Notes: generated by a model not told the origin, from the letters alone. 64,000 nucleotides of DNA from Prorocentrum cordatum (GCA_963575745.1 CAUYUJ010014327.1:252946-316945), one strand, 5' to 3'. Counted from the stretch's first letter, positions 31,200 through 43,261 are shown. Made by a program: numbers and translations.

Positions 31200-31870
31200 G
31201 GGGCTTCCTGCATACCCCCTGGGCTCCCCCGCATCTCGTCGCGAGACCTTTTGATGCCCGAGAGGGCCCCAAGACGGGCCAAGCGGGCCCCATGAGCGTG
31301 ACTTTTTGATGCCCAAGAGGGCTCCAAGACGGGCCAAGAGGGCCCCACGAGGCCCCCAGGACGGTCCAAGAGGGCCCCAAGTGGCCGAAAGATCGGCCCA
31401 GGACAGGATTGCCCCCCGGCGGCCCAGGAGGCCTCCAAGACGCCCCAGGGGGCCCGAAAAGGCCTCCCCAGAGGGCCCCAACAGGGTCAACTCATTGCTT
31501 TCCCATACATGTTTCTGAAGCGTGCGTTCTTGCCTTTTCGGCTTTCCGACGCTTCCAGACGGCCCCAGAGGCCCCCAAGATCGCCCCAAAACAGTCCGAG
31601 CAGCCTCCAAGAGAGCCCCCAAAACGGACCAGGAGGGCCCCAAGGAGGCGGACCGAAAGGCTCCCAAGACGGCCCAAGAGGTACCAAATACGACCCCAAG
31701 AGGAGGCCCAGATGGCGGACACGAGCGGACATTTCGAGCACTCGGCCCCGAGGGCCTCCCAGGAGGCCCCAAGAGGCCCCCAAGAGGCCCCAAGAAGCCC
31801 CGGAGAGGACCCCAAGATGCCCCCAAGAAGCTCCCCCAACAGGCCCCCGAGAGCGCTTCGAAGAGACCAC
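31200..31870 (+). repeat. Degenerate CCCCAAGAGGC repeat array
   Basis: Many copies of CCCCAAGAGGCCCCC with variation. The same motif makes the arrays at 33969-34193, 35175-35320, 45410-45530 and 55600-56270, all in the same orientation. Gly/Leu/Trp-rich minus-strand ORFs here are artefacts. 31880-32730, which follows, has no repeat structure and no recognisable gene. Confidence 0.75.
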
Positions 31871-32867
31871 AACAAGCATCCCTGAGAACTCTGACCCAAA
31901 ATCCAAGCACGGTGGCGGGATGGGCCGAAGGCCGTTAGACAGGAAAAAACAGTCGGAGTCTGGGGGCGGACAATCCCAGACGCGGTATTAGAATATGCCC
32001 TCCGATCGGCCCCTGGAGACCGAAATGAACTGGCAACGAAAAACTGCCCGCCCTACTTGTTGTTCCGCGTTGGTGGGAAGTCTGTGGTACAGGTACGGGT
32101 ACAGCCTGCATGCCGGCTCCAGAGGAGCAGTCCCTCAAAGGGACAGGCGGCGACAAAGGATTGTGAAACGTGTCTGGGTGAAAACTGCAGCACAGGTCGC
32201 TCTTATCTGGTAGAAGACGACAGACAAGTGATGGTACGTGGATTGCAGCAGGAGACAAAAGACTAACGAGACAAGAAACAACATTCATTCGAATAGGTAT
32301 GACAATGAATCTCCCCATCTTAAATGATTCCTGCCCGGGCCTGGTGGGAGGTCTGTGGGCCTTCTGGAACCCTGGAGCGCGTCCTGATCAGGATTTCAAG
32401 GTCGACCTGGCCGTAGCGACCAGGGCCGCTCAGAAGACCCCCCAAATGCAAGAAACACACGCCTGCTTCCCCTGCGCGCTCGTGAGGACGGGGAACGAGA
32501 ATGGAGGAGCGTGTTGCAACGCGCGTCTACTAGCCAAACATCAGCAAATTTGCCACGTTTGGCTATTACTATACAAAAGGCTCGAATTAATCTCGCCATC
32601 CGGGTGTCGACCCCACAACTTCTTCGAGGAAAGACCTCCGTAGAGCCTCTGCAACCTCAGACCTCGGGATCGCAGGGTTCGAAAAGGAATTTCGGAGTCC
32701 TCTGCAACCAATCGCCGCACTTGCCGCTTGCTTACGGCGGGGGCGACGAAAATGACGGCGACGACGACGACAGCGGCGGCGGCGGCGGCGCTGCCGCTGC
32801 CGCTGCTGCTGCCGCTGCCGACGACTACGCCGACCGCCAAGACGTTGACGACTGCAAGGGGGTCGAC

Positions 32868-32909
32868 CGTAGAGGACGAGCTGCACGAAGAATTTGTGGT
32901 TGTGGATGC
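32868..32909 (-). CDS. DHHC palmitoyltransferase, exon after the DHHC motif
   Basis: 42-base exon. The minus strand reads CCCGCAG|GC ATC CAC AAC CAC then AAA TTC TTC..., giving IHNHKFFVQLVLY plus one leftover base before TACG|GTCGAC. Joined to the one base left by exon 41792-41852, the first codon becomes Gly, so the product continues NNCVG-IHNHKFFVQLVLY. The segment N-(H/Y)-(K/R)-(F/Y)-F-x-x-F/L-L-x-Y directly after the DHHC motif is the family's entry into the third membrane helix. Canonical GT donor, CAG acceptor. The intron before it is 8.9 kb. The exon sits beside a (GAC/GCC)n tract (32755-32830) that belongs to the next intron. Confidence 0.75.
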
Positions 32910-33968
32910 CTGCGGGGGCCCGCCTCTTGCGCATGCCTCTCGCTGTCCTGAGCTCGTGCGCGCCCACCACGTGTGGATGCAATGCGTGCCCCCTGGCATG
33001 AGGCAGCAACGGGCCCCGAGGGAAAAACGGGTTCCAGGCCCCGGGGCCTTCCCCCAGGACCAGGCCTTCGTCCTGAGCCGTCTTCTGAGTATCCCAGGGC
33101 TCGCCAAGGGCCCCTGGATCCCGAACGCGAGAACAACACTCTCGGACTCGCTCCCCTCAAGCCCAACGGATGGCCTGTTGGCCACTGCGCGCGCTCGTGA
33201 CACCCCCCGGCGCTGGAGGGAGGACAACAAAGAGAGGGGCCCGCCCGACGCGGGAAGATCTGGGCACGTGTTCCGAGACCACCCGTTGAGAACGAGACTG
33301 TGACTCAGGGTCACCGCAGCCCTGGGCCCACCCAGGTCACGTCGCGAGCCCGGGTTGGCCACGAAGTAGACCCCGGACCTAGTTCATATTGCATCACCGC
33401 TCCATGTCGGAACGCATGTTGGAGCTATGGCTCCATGCCTTTGTATGCACATCATCAATACCCAAGTTGGCTCAGATAAATCCCGCAAGGGACGAAAACG
33501 TCCGCCAGATGGTGAAACCATCAGTGCATCAGTGCTGTCAACGTCGGGCTTGATCGCATTAAACAAACCAGCCAATCCCACCAGCCCTTTGGGCGTGAGT
33601 GGTTTAGAGAGCCCGCTCTGTTCTCAACCCTCCTTCCCCTTCGGGGAGGGGTTTACCCCTCCCCCTACCCCCTCCCCCTGGACCTGGACAGGGAGTCCCG
33701 AGTGGTGTCAGGGGGGCCTTTTTCGATTCCTGGGAACGCCAAAAAATGACGACCCTCACGAGGATTCTGGCCCCGAGGGGGGGGGGGGGGGGGCATTTTG
33801 GCCCCTCTGCTCGTCTTCGAAGCAGAAATCATTGATGTTACGATGGTTTTGGCCCCATTTTGGCCTTCTGAGGGGGCCGCGCTCATCTTCCCTCATAGCA
33901 AAATCATTGATTTTACAAAAGGTTTTGGACTCATTTTGTCCTTCTCAGGGGGCAGCTCTCACTTGCGC

Positions 33969-34193
33969 TTCTGAGGAGGTCGCAAGAGGCCCCAAGATGG
34001 CCCCAAGAGGCCCCCAGGAGGCTCCCAAGAGGCCTCCAAGAGGCCCCCCAGAGGCCCCCAAGCGGCCCCAAGAGGCCCCCAAGAGGCCCCCAAGAGGCCC
34101 CCAAGAGGCCCCCAGGCCCCAAGAGGCCCCCAAGAGGCCCCCAAGAGGCCCCCAAGAGGCCCCCCCAAGAGGCCCCCAAGAGGCCCCACGAGG
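33969..34193 (+). repeat. 12-bp minisatellite CCCCCAAGAGGC
   Basis: About 17 near-perfect tandem copies of CCCCCAAGAGGC. ORFs on both strands are repeat artefacts. Confidence 0.95.
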
Positions 34194-34605
34194 AGCCCGA
34201 ACGACTCACACCAGGACGAGGGGCCCGAACGACTCACACCACGAAGAGCCCGAACGACTCACACCACAAGGAGGGGCCCGAACGACTCACACCAGGACGA
34301 GGCGCCCGAACGACTCACACCACGAGGAGCCCGAACGACTCACACCACGACGCGGGCCCCGAACGACTCACACCACGAGGAGCCCGAACGAGTCACACCA
34401 GGAGGAGGGGCCCGAACGACTCACACCAGGATGAGGGGCCCGAACAACTCACACCACGAGAAGCCCGAACGACTCACACCAGGACGAAGAGCCCGAACGA
34501 CTCACACCACGAAGAGCCCGAACGACTCACACCAGGAAAAAGGGCCCGAACGACTCACACCAGGACGAGAAACCCCAAACGACTCAAATCACGAGGAGCG
34601 CTTTC
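34193..34605 (+). repeat. 25/28-bp minisatellite CCCGAACGACTCACACCA
   Basis: About 15 tandem copies of CCCGAACGACTCACACCA followed by a 7-10 base variable part (GGACGAGGGG or CGAAGAG). Longer and shorter units alternate. The plus strand stays open and would give ARTTHT/PERLTP-type repeats; coding is unlikely. Confidence 0.95.
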
Positions 34606-35418
34606 TCTCCCTCCTCCTCCGCCTCGTCCTTCTCCCGCTCCCCCCACAAGGAGGATGTACAAGGAGGCGGGAGGAAGGAGGAACAGGGGAGATATGCGGG
34701 GCCAAGCGGACACACGCCTGAAAAACACGACTGTCGGCATGCTTCGCGAGAGTTGCTGCTGTGAGATGGGCTGGTGGGGATACGCGAAGCGTAAAGAATT
34801 TGCATCACTGTTCCATGCGAAATTATCTGGCAGGGCGAGTGCCAAGCGGCACGTGGACTGAGTTGGCAAACGACATGGCGTCTCAGCGCTGGGGCCCGCG
34901 CGAATGAGTTCAGTTCAGTGCTCAAGATCTTCGAGACATGTTGATGGGTGTTGGGGGATTTCTTACCAGCCCTTTAGGGCGTGAGCGGTTTAGCGCATTA
35001 ATTGTTCCACCCCCCTTCTTTCCATGGCGGGGCGGGGGTTACCCATCCCCCTCCCTCGTCCCTCCTGGAAACCACAATCATTGATGCTATTGAGGTTTTA
35101 GCCACATGTGGACCTTCGGGGGCGGGGGGGCCCTAATATGGGACAGCCCCTCCTTTGATCGATCTGCTCCAAAGTGGCCCCCGAGGCACCCCAGGGTGCC
35201 CCAAAACTGCCCCAAGAGGCGCCCACGAGGCCCCAAGAAGCCCCCAACAGGCCCACAAGATGTTCCCAAACAGCCCCCAAAAGACCCCCAAGAGGCGCCC
35301 CATGGGCACGCAAGAAGCCTCGAAAGGACTCGGCGATAATGCCCCAATCACAATTGCCATCAAGGTTGTGGCAACATGTTTGGCCTCGTGGCGGGGGGGG
35401 GCGAAGTAACGAAGCCTT

Positions 35419-37083
35419 CTATTTTGTGGATGCTGGCGACAAGCTGCGCGATGTCTCGGCGCCCCCAGCCGGAAGCCGAGAAAGTAATCTAGGGCGAGAC
35501 AGAAACCGGCCAAGCGAGGCCCGGCCGGAGTCACAAAAGAGAGCTTCATCGATCCTGCTCGACGCCGAATCCAGCGAGGAGGGGAAGGGAGGAGATGGGG
35601 CCGACGCTGGGGCCTCTCCGACAAGGGCCCCGCCCTCCGGCGCGAGCCGCGGATGGGGCGACGGGGGAACGGGAAATAGCTCCCGCGGGCGGCTCCGAGG
35701 CGCGCGCGGCGCGCCGACCACCGCCGCGCCGCCGCCAGGGGGCGGGGGCGGAGGGGGGCCGTCGAAGTCGCCATCGTTGGCGGAGTCGGGCACCTCGTCG
35801 CCCGCCTCGGCAGCGGCGCCCGCCCGAGCCGGGTCAGGAAGGGGGCCGGGGGGAGGAGGCGCGGGTCGCCGCTTCGGGGGCGAAGTGCCGTCCGGGCCGG
35901 CCGCCGCCAGCCGCCGAGTCGCAGGCCCAGGGGCCGGCGCCGCCCTGGCGCCCGCGGGCAGGGCCTCCAGAATGCGCACGCCGAGCCTGCCAGACATCAC
36001 TGGCCTCAATGGCGGGGCCGAAGATCGCGGTGATCCAGCCGCTGATGTACGTCGCCCTTGGCTGGGCAGCCCGCCAGGCCTCGGCGATGCCACGCTCCGA
36101 ACCGAGGGCGGGGCGGTCGAAAGGGAAACGGGGTCATCTGGCCCGGACATGACGGGCCGAGACCGCGACGCGCCCGCAGGACGCGGACAGCCGCCCGACG
36201 CCGGGCCCGGCGCGTCGGGGCGCTGGAGGCTACGCCGCGCAAGACCGACAGGAAGAAGATTGCTGTTGAGGCTGCCGCGCCGCGAGCTCGGCGGGGGCCG
36301 GGGCGAAGCCGCGATGTCGAGATCGTTCACCCCCTCCGCGTCGTCGTTCCGCCTGCCTGCAAACGCGCTCGAAGTTGCGGGGCGCGCGCGCGCGCACGGA
36401 GGGCGCGTTGCCCCCGGGGGGGGAAGCATCGAAGTAGGGCGGGACAGCAGAGGAGGTCGCGATCTCGGCCATAGCGGCCGCGGCCCGCGGGTCGAGGGCA
36501 GGCCCGGCGCAAACCCAGACGGGCAGAAGCTTGGGCGGATCTGGGCGGGCGACCAGCCCGAACGCGGCCGCGCGACGGGCCGCGCGCAACCGCCCAGGGG
36601 GCGTCCGAGGAGGGCGAGCGGCAAGGCAGATAGCTTGGAGAGAGGTGCCGAGGACGGGGCGAACTCAAGGCGCTCGGCCCACCAGCGCCGCTGGCCCCGC
36701 CAGGCGCACAGGGCGCGAGCAATGCGCCAGAGAGCGAGCATGACCGAGAAAGTCGCGGGACACTCCACGAAGGGGGCGCCCCACCTGCACTTCGAAGCCG
36801 CGGACGTGACGGCCGCAAGGGCGCGGATGCCGGAACTGCAGGGGGCGCGCGGCAACTGGCGAGAGCACTCTTCGATAATCCCCCGACCGTCGCGAGGGCG
36901 GGGGGCCGGGTGGGGCGCCAGGTGGCTCCCGGGGCAGGTCCGAATGCCCGAATGCTCCGCGTCATCCTCATCCCCCCCCTGCCATTCGCCGGCGTTCCCC
37001 TGAGACCAAGCCGGCTGGCCGACGGGGGTGGCCGTCGCAGCCGAGGCCCGGGGCGCGCCTCCACGCTGGCGCTCCGCAGCCAC
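35419..37083 (-). CDS. Hypothetical 554-codon ORF, strand uncertain
   Basis: Long minus-strand ORF in very GC-rich DNA. Some stretches look like protein (GDEDDAEHSGIRTC; WRIARALCAWRGQRRWWAER; AEAGDEVPDSANDGDFDG), but the C-terminal half is Pro/Ser/Arg-rich and the opposite strand is open for 609 codons (35174-37003) over the same span. A third frame near 36010-36070 has a short protein-like run on either strand. No domain is recognised. It may be a decayed transposon ORF or no gene at all. The preceding 34940-35400 holds CCCCAAGAGG-type repeat and nothing else recognisable. Confidence 0.25.
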   Translation of the reverse strand: MAAERQRGGAPRASAATATPVGQPAWSQGNAGEWQGGDEDDAEHSGIRTCPGSHLAPHPAPRPRDGRGIIEECSRQLPRAPCSSGIRALAAVTSAASKCRWGAPFVECPATFSVMLALWRIARALCAWRGQRRWWAERLEFAPSSAPLSKLSALPLALLGRPLGGCARPVARPRSGWSPAQIRPSFCPSGFAPGLPSTRGPRPLWPRSRPPLLSRPTSMLPPPGATRPPCARARPATSSAFAGRRNDDAEGVNDLDIAASPRPPPSSRRGSLNSNLLPVGLARRSLQRPDAPGPASGGCPRPAGASRSRPVMSGPDDPVSLSTAPPSVRSVASPRPGGLPSQGRRTSAAGSPRSSAPPLRPVMSGRLGVRILEALPAGARAAPAPGPATRRLAAAGPDGTSPPKRRPAPPPPGPLPDPARAGAAAEAGDEVPDSANDGDFDGPPPPPPPGGGAAVVGAPRAPRSRPRELFPVPPSPHPRLAPEGGALVGEAPASAPSPPFPSSLDSASSRIDEALFCDSGRASLGRFLSRPRLLSRLPAGGAETSRSLSPASTK

Positions 37084-37259
37084 TTTGGTTCAAGTGCGAG
37101 CCGCTTTTTTTATTTCGTTTTTTGTTTCCAAACACAAAAAAAAAAAACACAAAACAACTCATCCTGCCACAAGTACGAACCGCGGGCCCCAATGGCGCGT
37201 GCTCGCGCGCAGCCCCGGGGGCCGCCTCGAGTGCCCTGTGACAACCGGCTGTCTTTTGT

Positions 37260-40200
37260 TCGCAGATCTGCCTGAGCTGCCAGGGCACGCAGGTTTCTGA
37301 CTTCACGCGGCGCGACTCAGAGCAGGTTCTTGAACTCGAGCGCCACGGCGCGCGGCGAGTCATGGCGCCAAACGAATGGCGACGGCGCTGCTCAGAATTT
37401 CTCGCTTTCCCCAGGGGTCCAGACTTGCGCGCGCGAAGCGGTGGATAGAAATTCGGGCGGGTTGCGTCTCGCCCCCGGACCGACTGCAAATCCAGCAGAC
37501 GCAATCACTGGGAACGCGCGCATTGTGGACGCGCGTGCTGCTCCAAGCGCGGGGGCGCCTCCCCTGGCAACGCCGCCGCGATCAATGATGGGCAAGACCT
37601 GGAGATTGATGAAGCTGAGATGGCAGTATCAGATGAAGAGGTACGCAAGGCAGCTACTCTCTCGCTTGGAGTGCGCACCGATCCTCGCGTCACTCTCGGG
37701 CCCGCGGCCGCGCGCCCTCCCGCCGCCCCCGCCGAGTAGAGCCCGCGGCAACTCGGCGCAGGCGCGCGCGAGGGGCGTGCCAGACAGGCCAGAGACTTTG
37801 AGATGGCAGCCCGATCAGAGCGCATTGCCCACCAGTGCATAAATTTCAGAGAATAAATGCAACGCGCCAACGATGCATCCCCAGGAGGCGGACGCAGCAT
37901 TGGCCGAGGCTGCCGAAGACCTGGACAGGGCGAAGACCAACCGTCAGTCAGTCCGCCGACGTGGCCCATCAGTCCTTCGATGCAGACGCGCGGAAAAGTG
38001 ACGCGGCCGCGGAGATCGCCCCCGAACGCGCGCGGGCAGAACATCGCCAGGGAGATGATGCCGCTGCTCGCGCGCCACCTGGCGCCGCCGCCCCAGATGC
38101 AGGGCATGCAGCGCGCGCAGGGAAAAACACGGGATCCTGCTCGCGCGGATGTACAACCCCCGTCAGTCTGGCTTCACTCTCTGACGATGACATGCCCAAG
38201 CGGCGCGCCGAACTGTCGCGGCCTCGTGAGACTGTCTGGCGCTGCGCGATATGCAACGTGAGGGGGCGCAAGCAAGTAGAGATGATACGCCTCGCGAAGA
38301 TTATGTAGCGGGGGGGGGGACATGGCGACTGAGTTGGATGCGCTGCGGAAGCTGCATCTGCAGGCAGCTCTCGCCGCGGACGAAGCGGACAATCTAGAGA
38401 AGCCCAGTTCCAGACGTTCCCGTGACAACGGAGCGAAAGGCGCTGAGGTCGTCGCCTGCAGTGTCGAGAACACCTTCAACAGGTGGCCCACCCGGGCAAG
38501 CAGGCAGGCAGGAGCCCGCTGCGCGGCCCGACGAGGCGCAGCAGGCTGCGGCTGTTGGCAGCACTCAACCAGCCCAGCTCTCGCCACGCGGGTAGCGACA
38601 ATCGCGGGCATGGCGCTATACCCCCCCCCCCTGGAGAGGTCGGCGGGGGTGGTGGAGCCGAACGTGGCGCCGCTGCGTCCGGACTGTCTCGCCCCCCCCC
38701 CCCCGCCCCCCTCTTGGCGGGGGTTTCCACGGCGTTGCGCCAGATGCGGCCAATCCCCCCGCCGATTCGGGGACGGCTGATCCGCCTGTCAATATCTGTC
38801 TGATTGCCAGCGTCGCGCCATGGAACGCAGCTGCGAAGATTTCTGCAGCCCGCGCACGGGCCCCGTGCAAAGGGTTTTCGCGGCCGAGCATCACCTCGCA
38901 TGAGGCCAATTCAAACCCAACGGGAAGGGCGGATCAAAGATGAAACGGAAGCCTTGCGCTCAGCCTGCGTCTGCCCCCCCTGTAAGGGGGCGACCAATGA
39001 ACGGCGGAGGCCCTGGTGAGCCGTTGATTCCGCCGATTATTGCCCCTAGAGAAATCCGCCAGGGATGCCGGCACTGGGCGAGGCTGGGTTTTCCCTGAAT
39101 AGAAATTCGCCCCCCTGCCTGGCAGCGGGAATAGTTCACGCGGTTTCGGCCCTGGGGGGCGCGGGTGGGGACCCCGGAAAAAAAAGAGAGGCATCAGCTC
39201 GTGTATCGAAGCGCTTTGAGCGCAGTGACTGTCAACGGAAGGTCTTGACATCGCAGCGGGGGCCATGCAGGTGCCCAGCCTCTTCCAGCTCGCGCGCGCG
39301 CCCCCCTCCCTCAGCGGGCTTGGATATCGCGTGCACTCGAGGCAACGGCTCCATTATCGAATATGCCTTGTCTCGTTGTGGTCGTGAATATTGTGCGTCT
39401 GTCGCGGGCTGTGAGCGCACCCATTCAAGACTCGCGATTCCCTACAGGCTGATCTGCAGACCTCGGAGCTCCAGCAAACCATGTGGAGACGTTGTAAGCC
39501 TGCTCCAGCTACCTTATGACATCGGCCTGATCTTCCTTTGGAAATCTATACGGCCCGTATTCGGTGCCCCGGGCACTTGGCACCGCATGAACCAATTTGG
39601 GGCGGCATGCCATTACACGTGCCGGATCATAAGCTACCACTGTCTCATATGAACCACGTTGGGCCCGGGGCTACTGGAATGATGTATCAATCGCGTGCTG
39701 TTCCTTGCGTTGATGCTGATGCTGACATTGAGCGTGGTGGTTTCGTTGAATTCTAGATTACTACAAGTGGTCGAAGTGGTAATCTTGGCCGGGGTTTCCA
39801 AGATCCCACGTTGTCCCCAGGCGCGTCATTCTCAGCAGCTGGCGTAGCATCAGCTACCCCTTTGGCGTGGTGGACGTGTTAGGGCAGGTCTCCTTGCTCA
39901 GTATATGGTTGGGCTTGGTCCTTCCCTTGACCAGCGGGTTGCAGAATCTGCCCCTCATACCGCTGCATGTGGCGGACTCAGCTAGCGGCCTTGCCAAGCG
40001 ATGATTGGCTTCAGCTCGCCGCTCTTCGCGATGCCTGCTCTTCCAATATTGAGTTCGCCTGGTCGGCCGCTCGCGCGACTGCTAAGGCGGGGCAGAAGGC
40101 ACGGTTGCTCAAAGCCCCCCCAATGTGGCGTCATTAAGGTTCATATTTGGCTTCGGCGGGACGTCGCAGAAGGCATTGACTATCTTGTTGCTTCAGAAGG

Positions 40201-41050
40201 AGTTGAACAGCGCCCCAATGACCTCATGAAATTTCGTGATGCATGTTATGCTTGGGGGGGCTTAGCTGTGCTCAGCGCGAGGCCCTCTGTGACGCCCTCG
40301 CTGCCCTTCGCCCCACTCCCTTCAAGCTGTGGGTTATCTTCACCACCCCTCTCCCTCTGATGTCACCTGGGGGGGGGCTTTTTTGTTTTCCAAGGGAACT
40401 GCGGCTCGCGTCGGCCACTGGGTCCCCCGTCGTTTCCTGAGCCCCCTGAAAACGCGAACCTGGCCATGGCTTGTTTGTTAACAGTTGTGAGATGGCAGTG
40501 CTGTGGCCTGCCCTCTTCATCCTTGCAGCTATTGCCCCCCATCCCTAAAACCATTGAAATGGAGCGTCCGACACGCAAGTGATGCGTGGACGTCCTCTCA
40601 CGCTGATTTGTGGCATGTTGCGGTGCGTGGCAGGCGGTGCGGGGCAGGTGGCTGGCCATGAGGTTGCTGTGTGCCTGGGAGGTGCTCTACGCCCTTCTAC
40701 TAGGACCGTACCATATTATTTGATTATGTGAGCCCTGTCCTATTGATTAAGTTTTGTACGAAGAGCGGGTCCCCTCCCCACATGCTCAATCTTGGCATGC
40801 TCGTGCACACTGCCCCTCGTACAGTCGAAATTGCTGGTTTTACAGCTGGCATCATCCCTGCTGGGTCTGGCATCCTTGCTAGGTTCATGGAATCGGTGCC
40901 CTGGGTTAGGATGTACTTGTCTGGCCCACCTTTGTTCGTGTGATGATGATGTTGCCTAGTCCCAGCAGGGTGTTGATCACGAGGATATGTTTTAACTCTT
41001 TCGTTCCTGCTACTATTCAGCTTGTGCATGGCCCATTGGGGCCCGTGGTC
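37260..41050 (+). pseudogene. Unidentified coding-like stretch with broken frames
   Basis: Plus-strand segments in shifting frames read like ordinary protein: ICLSCQGTQVSDFTRRDSEQ (after TTCGCAG, near 37266), DLEIDEAEMAVSDEEVRKAA (near 37600), EADAALAEAAEDLDRAKTN (near 37880), ATELDALRKLHLQAALAADE (38325), VHIWLRRDVAEGIDYLVASE (near 40140) and FTAGIIPAGSGILARFMESV (near 40840). The part from 39.4 kb on has lower GC and almost no simple repeat. The order suggests one or two decayed multi-domain ORFs, perhaps a retroelement, but no polymerase, protease, integrase or capsid motif was recognised. It lies within the 8.9-kb DHHC intron, on the opposite strand. Confidence 0.35.
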
Positions 41051-41496
41051 GTGCCACTTCTGCCAAGAGCCGATTTGCAGAAGGGGCCTCGAGGAGGGGG
41101 CCCTCAGAAGGGGGAGCTCAGGCCTTCATGTCGAGCCCTGTGCCCCAAAATGGGGCCTCCCGAGACCGCCAACAGGCCGTCCAACAGACCCCCGAAAAGG
41201 CCCACAGGGGCCCCACGGCTGCCCCAGAGGGCCCCCCCAACGCTTCCCGAATGGCAGCCAGGCCCCGCCCGTGGACGTCGTTTCTCCTCCGGGGGTCGGC
41301 GGCACGGCGCAACCCAATGGAATAGACCAAGACGCCGGCGGGTCGGGGCATCCTCCGTCAGTCGTCCTCCTCGGCTACGCCTCGCAGACGCATTGCTTGT
41401 GCTGTCCCGGCGTCCGGGGCGCTGGGATCGGCTCCACATGGGCCACGAGCCTGCGTCTCCCCACGCATCCTCCGTGGCGTCTTTTGTCACGGCGTG

Positions 41497-41640
41497 GCTT
41501 CCCAAAGGGCTGGAACCCTGCCCTGGGACAGGCGTTTCATCCTGAATCGGTTTTGTTGACAGTCCCTGGGCCCAATCAGTGCCTCCTTTGGCCAGACGTT
41601 TCTGAAAAACCGCCGTCGCGATTCGTTGCACGACCCGTTG
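41497..41640 (+). repeat. Dispersed repeat family G, copy 3
   Basis: Begins AAAGGGCTGGAACCCTGCCC and continues with CATCCTGAATCGG and AACCGCCGTCGCGATTCG, aligning with the copies at 16393, 22560 and 51295. Confidence 0.5.
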
Positions 41641-41791
41641 ATCGCGCTGGCCCCCGCTGCGTCCACCCCGAGACCACTGCCAAGAAGAAACGGGAAACCA
41701 CATCGCCACCGACTCGACCTCGTCGTCGAATGTTCAGGACGTGCCCCTCCGTCGTCCTCCGCCTCCTCCCTCGGCCCCCCGCCCCGCGCGC

Positions 41792-41852
41792 CCACGCAAT
41801 TGTTGATCCACGGACAGTGGTGGTCCATCCGCATGACGCAGGCGTTGCACAC
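41792..41852 (-). CDS. DHHC palmitoyltransferase, catalytic exon
   Basis: 61-base exon. After GTTCGCAG|GTG the minus strand encodes [20 protein letters not shown], with one base left before GTGG|GCGCGG (GC donor). It carries the catalytic DHHC signature, whose Cys is the S-acyl carrier that transfers palmitate to substrate cysteines at the cytosolic face of membranes. Joined to the upstream exon (46256-46312) it completes C-x2-C-x9-HC-x2-C-x2-C-x4-DHHC-x5-C without any misfit. All zinc ligands are present. A GC donor and AG|G acceptor are known dinoflagellate splice types. Confidence 0.9.
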
Positions 41853-42317
41853 CTGCGAACGGGATGGCGCCCCTGCTGCAGGGACGGGGGGGGGAGGAGG
41901 GCGAGGGGAGGAGGGAGAGAGGGAGTGGGGGCCAGCTAGGTGCGCTTGCGACGTATCTGACACCCTACCCATTCCACCCATCCCTTCCCATTGCGATGGT
42001 TGTGCTCTACCCGCGGACTTTTGTCATAGCGGAACTGGGACTCCCACCAAGACCCCCCTGTGTGCTGCGCAGTCGGACAGGGGGAGCTCAGCAGCAGGAA
42101 AAGGAGAAGGAGGAAGGAAGGGCGACAACGATGAGGAGGGACTCGGATCCAGGAAACAGACCGCGCTAGGGCGAGACGAGACTGCCATTTTGAACGACGG
42201 GAGCAAAGCGCCGATTCGAATATGAGGCCCACGCTGCAGCGGTAGCAGCATTTTGAACCGCCGAAAACAATCGGATTGCAACACAAGCATATTGACCATC
42301 AGATGTGTCCAATCCTG

Positions 42318-42416
42318 TGTGTGCGGCCGTTGCGTGCGTGTGTGCGTTTGTGCGTGCGTGCGTATGTGCGCGTGTCTGTGTGTTTGCGTCTCTGCATGTG
42401 CGTTGTTGGGTGGGTG

Positions 42417-42459
<43 letters not shown>

Positions 42460-42462
42460 CGG
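42318..42462 (+). repeat. (GT)n / (GCGT)n microsatellite
   Basis: About 145 bp, ending in a pure (GT)n run of some 36 bp. Confidence 0.95.
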
Positions 42463-42744
42463 AGAGGGCGGGGCATCTCCCAGGCAGAATCAGGAGAGAG
42501 GAGAGTTGTTTTTATGATGTGTGAGTTTACAGTCAGAACCAGGGCGGCGTGGAGGATGAGGGAGGGGAGGGGGGGAAATGAGGAGGGCTGGAGATGGAAG
42601 GAAGAGAGTTGGCAGGCGAGGGGGGGAGGGATCACGGATCCGCATGAGAGGGGAGGGATAAGGAGGAGGGAGGAGCGAGGAGGGAGATGGAGGCGGGAGC
42701 AGAATGAATCGCACGCGGCGTCGTGATATTTGTTCGCCCGCATC

Positions 42745-43150
42745 CTCCTCCTCCTCCTCCTCCTCCTCCTCCTCCTACTCCTCCTCCTCGTCCTCGTCCA
42801 CATCCTCCTCTTCTTTCTCCTCCTCTTCCTCCTCGTTCTCCTCCTCTGTCTCCTCCTCCTCCTCCTCGTCCTCTTCCGCCTGCTCCTCCTCCTCCTCTGC
42901 CTCTTCCTCCTCTTCCTCCTCCTCCACCTCCTTGTCCTTCTCCTCGTAATCCTCCTCCTCCTCCTTCTACTCCTTTTCTTGCTCTTCCTTTTCCTCCTCC
43001 TCCTCCTCGTTCTCATGCTCCTCCTCATCCTCATCCTCGCCGTCGTCCTCCTCCTCCTCTTTATCATTATCCTCTGTCACCTCGTCCACATTATACTCCT
43101 CCTCGCTCTCTTCCTCCTCTTTCTATTCCTTCTCCCCCTCCTCAATTCCT
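42745..43150 (+). repeat. (TCC)n polypyrimidine tract, about 400 bp
   Basis: CTC/TCC with TTC and GTC variants. Poly-Ser, poly-Leu and poly-Pro plus-strand ORFs and Arg-rich minus-strand ORFs are artefacts. The preceding 42540-42700 is GA-rich. Confidence 0.95.
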
Positions 43151-43261
43151 TCTCCTTCTAGATAACTTCTCCCTGTCGTACCCCGCGGTCTGTTTTTAGG
43201 GCGAGCTGGGCGTTTCGACTGAACTCCCTCACCATGCATGACCCTGAAGCTTAAACAATGA

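Noticed and set aside
33427-34434. 335-codon ORF with PNDSHHEEPERLTP repeats
   Set aside because: Covers two minisatellites; unit lengths that are not multiples of three and the lack of any unique domain argue against coding.
35174-37003. 609-codon plus-strand ORF
   Set aside because: Begins in CCCCAAGAGG repeat and is Gly/Arg/Pro-rich throughout; its opposite strand is equally open. The minus-strand ORF is listed only as a weak hypothetical.
39400-41050. Endogenous RNA-virus-like or LTR-retrotransposon sequence
   Set aside because: No polymerase, protease, integrase, capsid or LTR signature could be identified; left as an unidentified coding-like region.
42024-43199. Arg/Lys-rich 347-codon and Pro/Ser/Leu-rich ORFs, with similar ones at 44.6-45.1, 48.6-49.4, 15.9-16.3, 17.7-18.2 and 59.5-60.6 kb
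   Set aside because: Translations of polypurine/polypyrimidine tracts, open in all frames.
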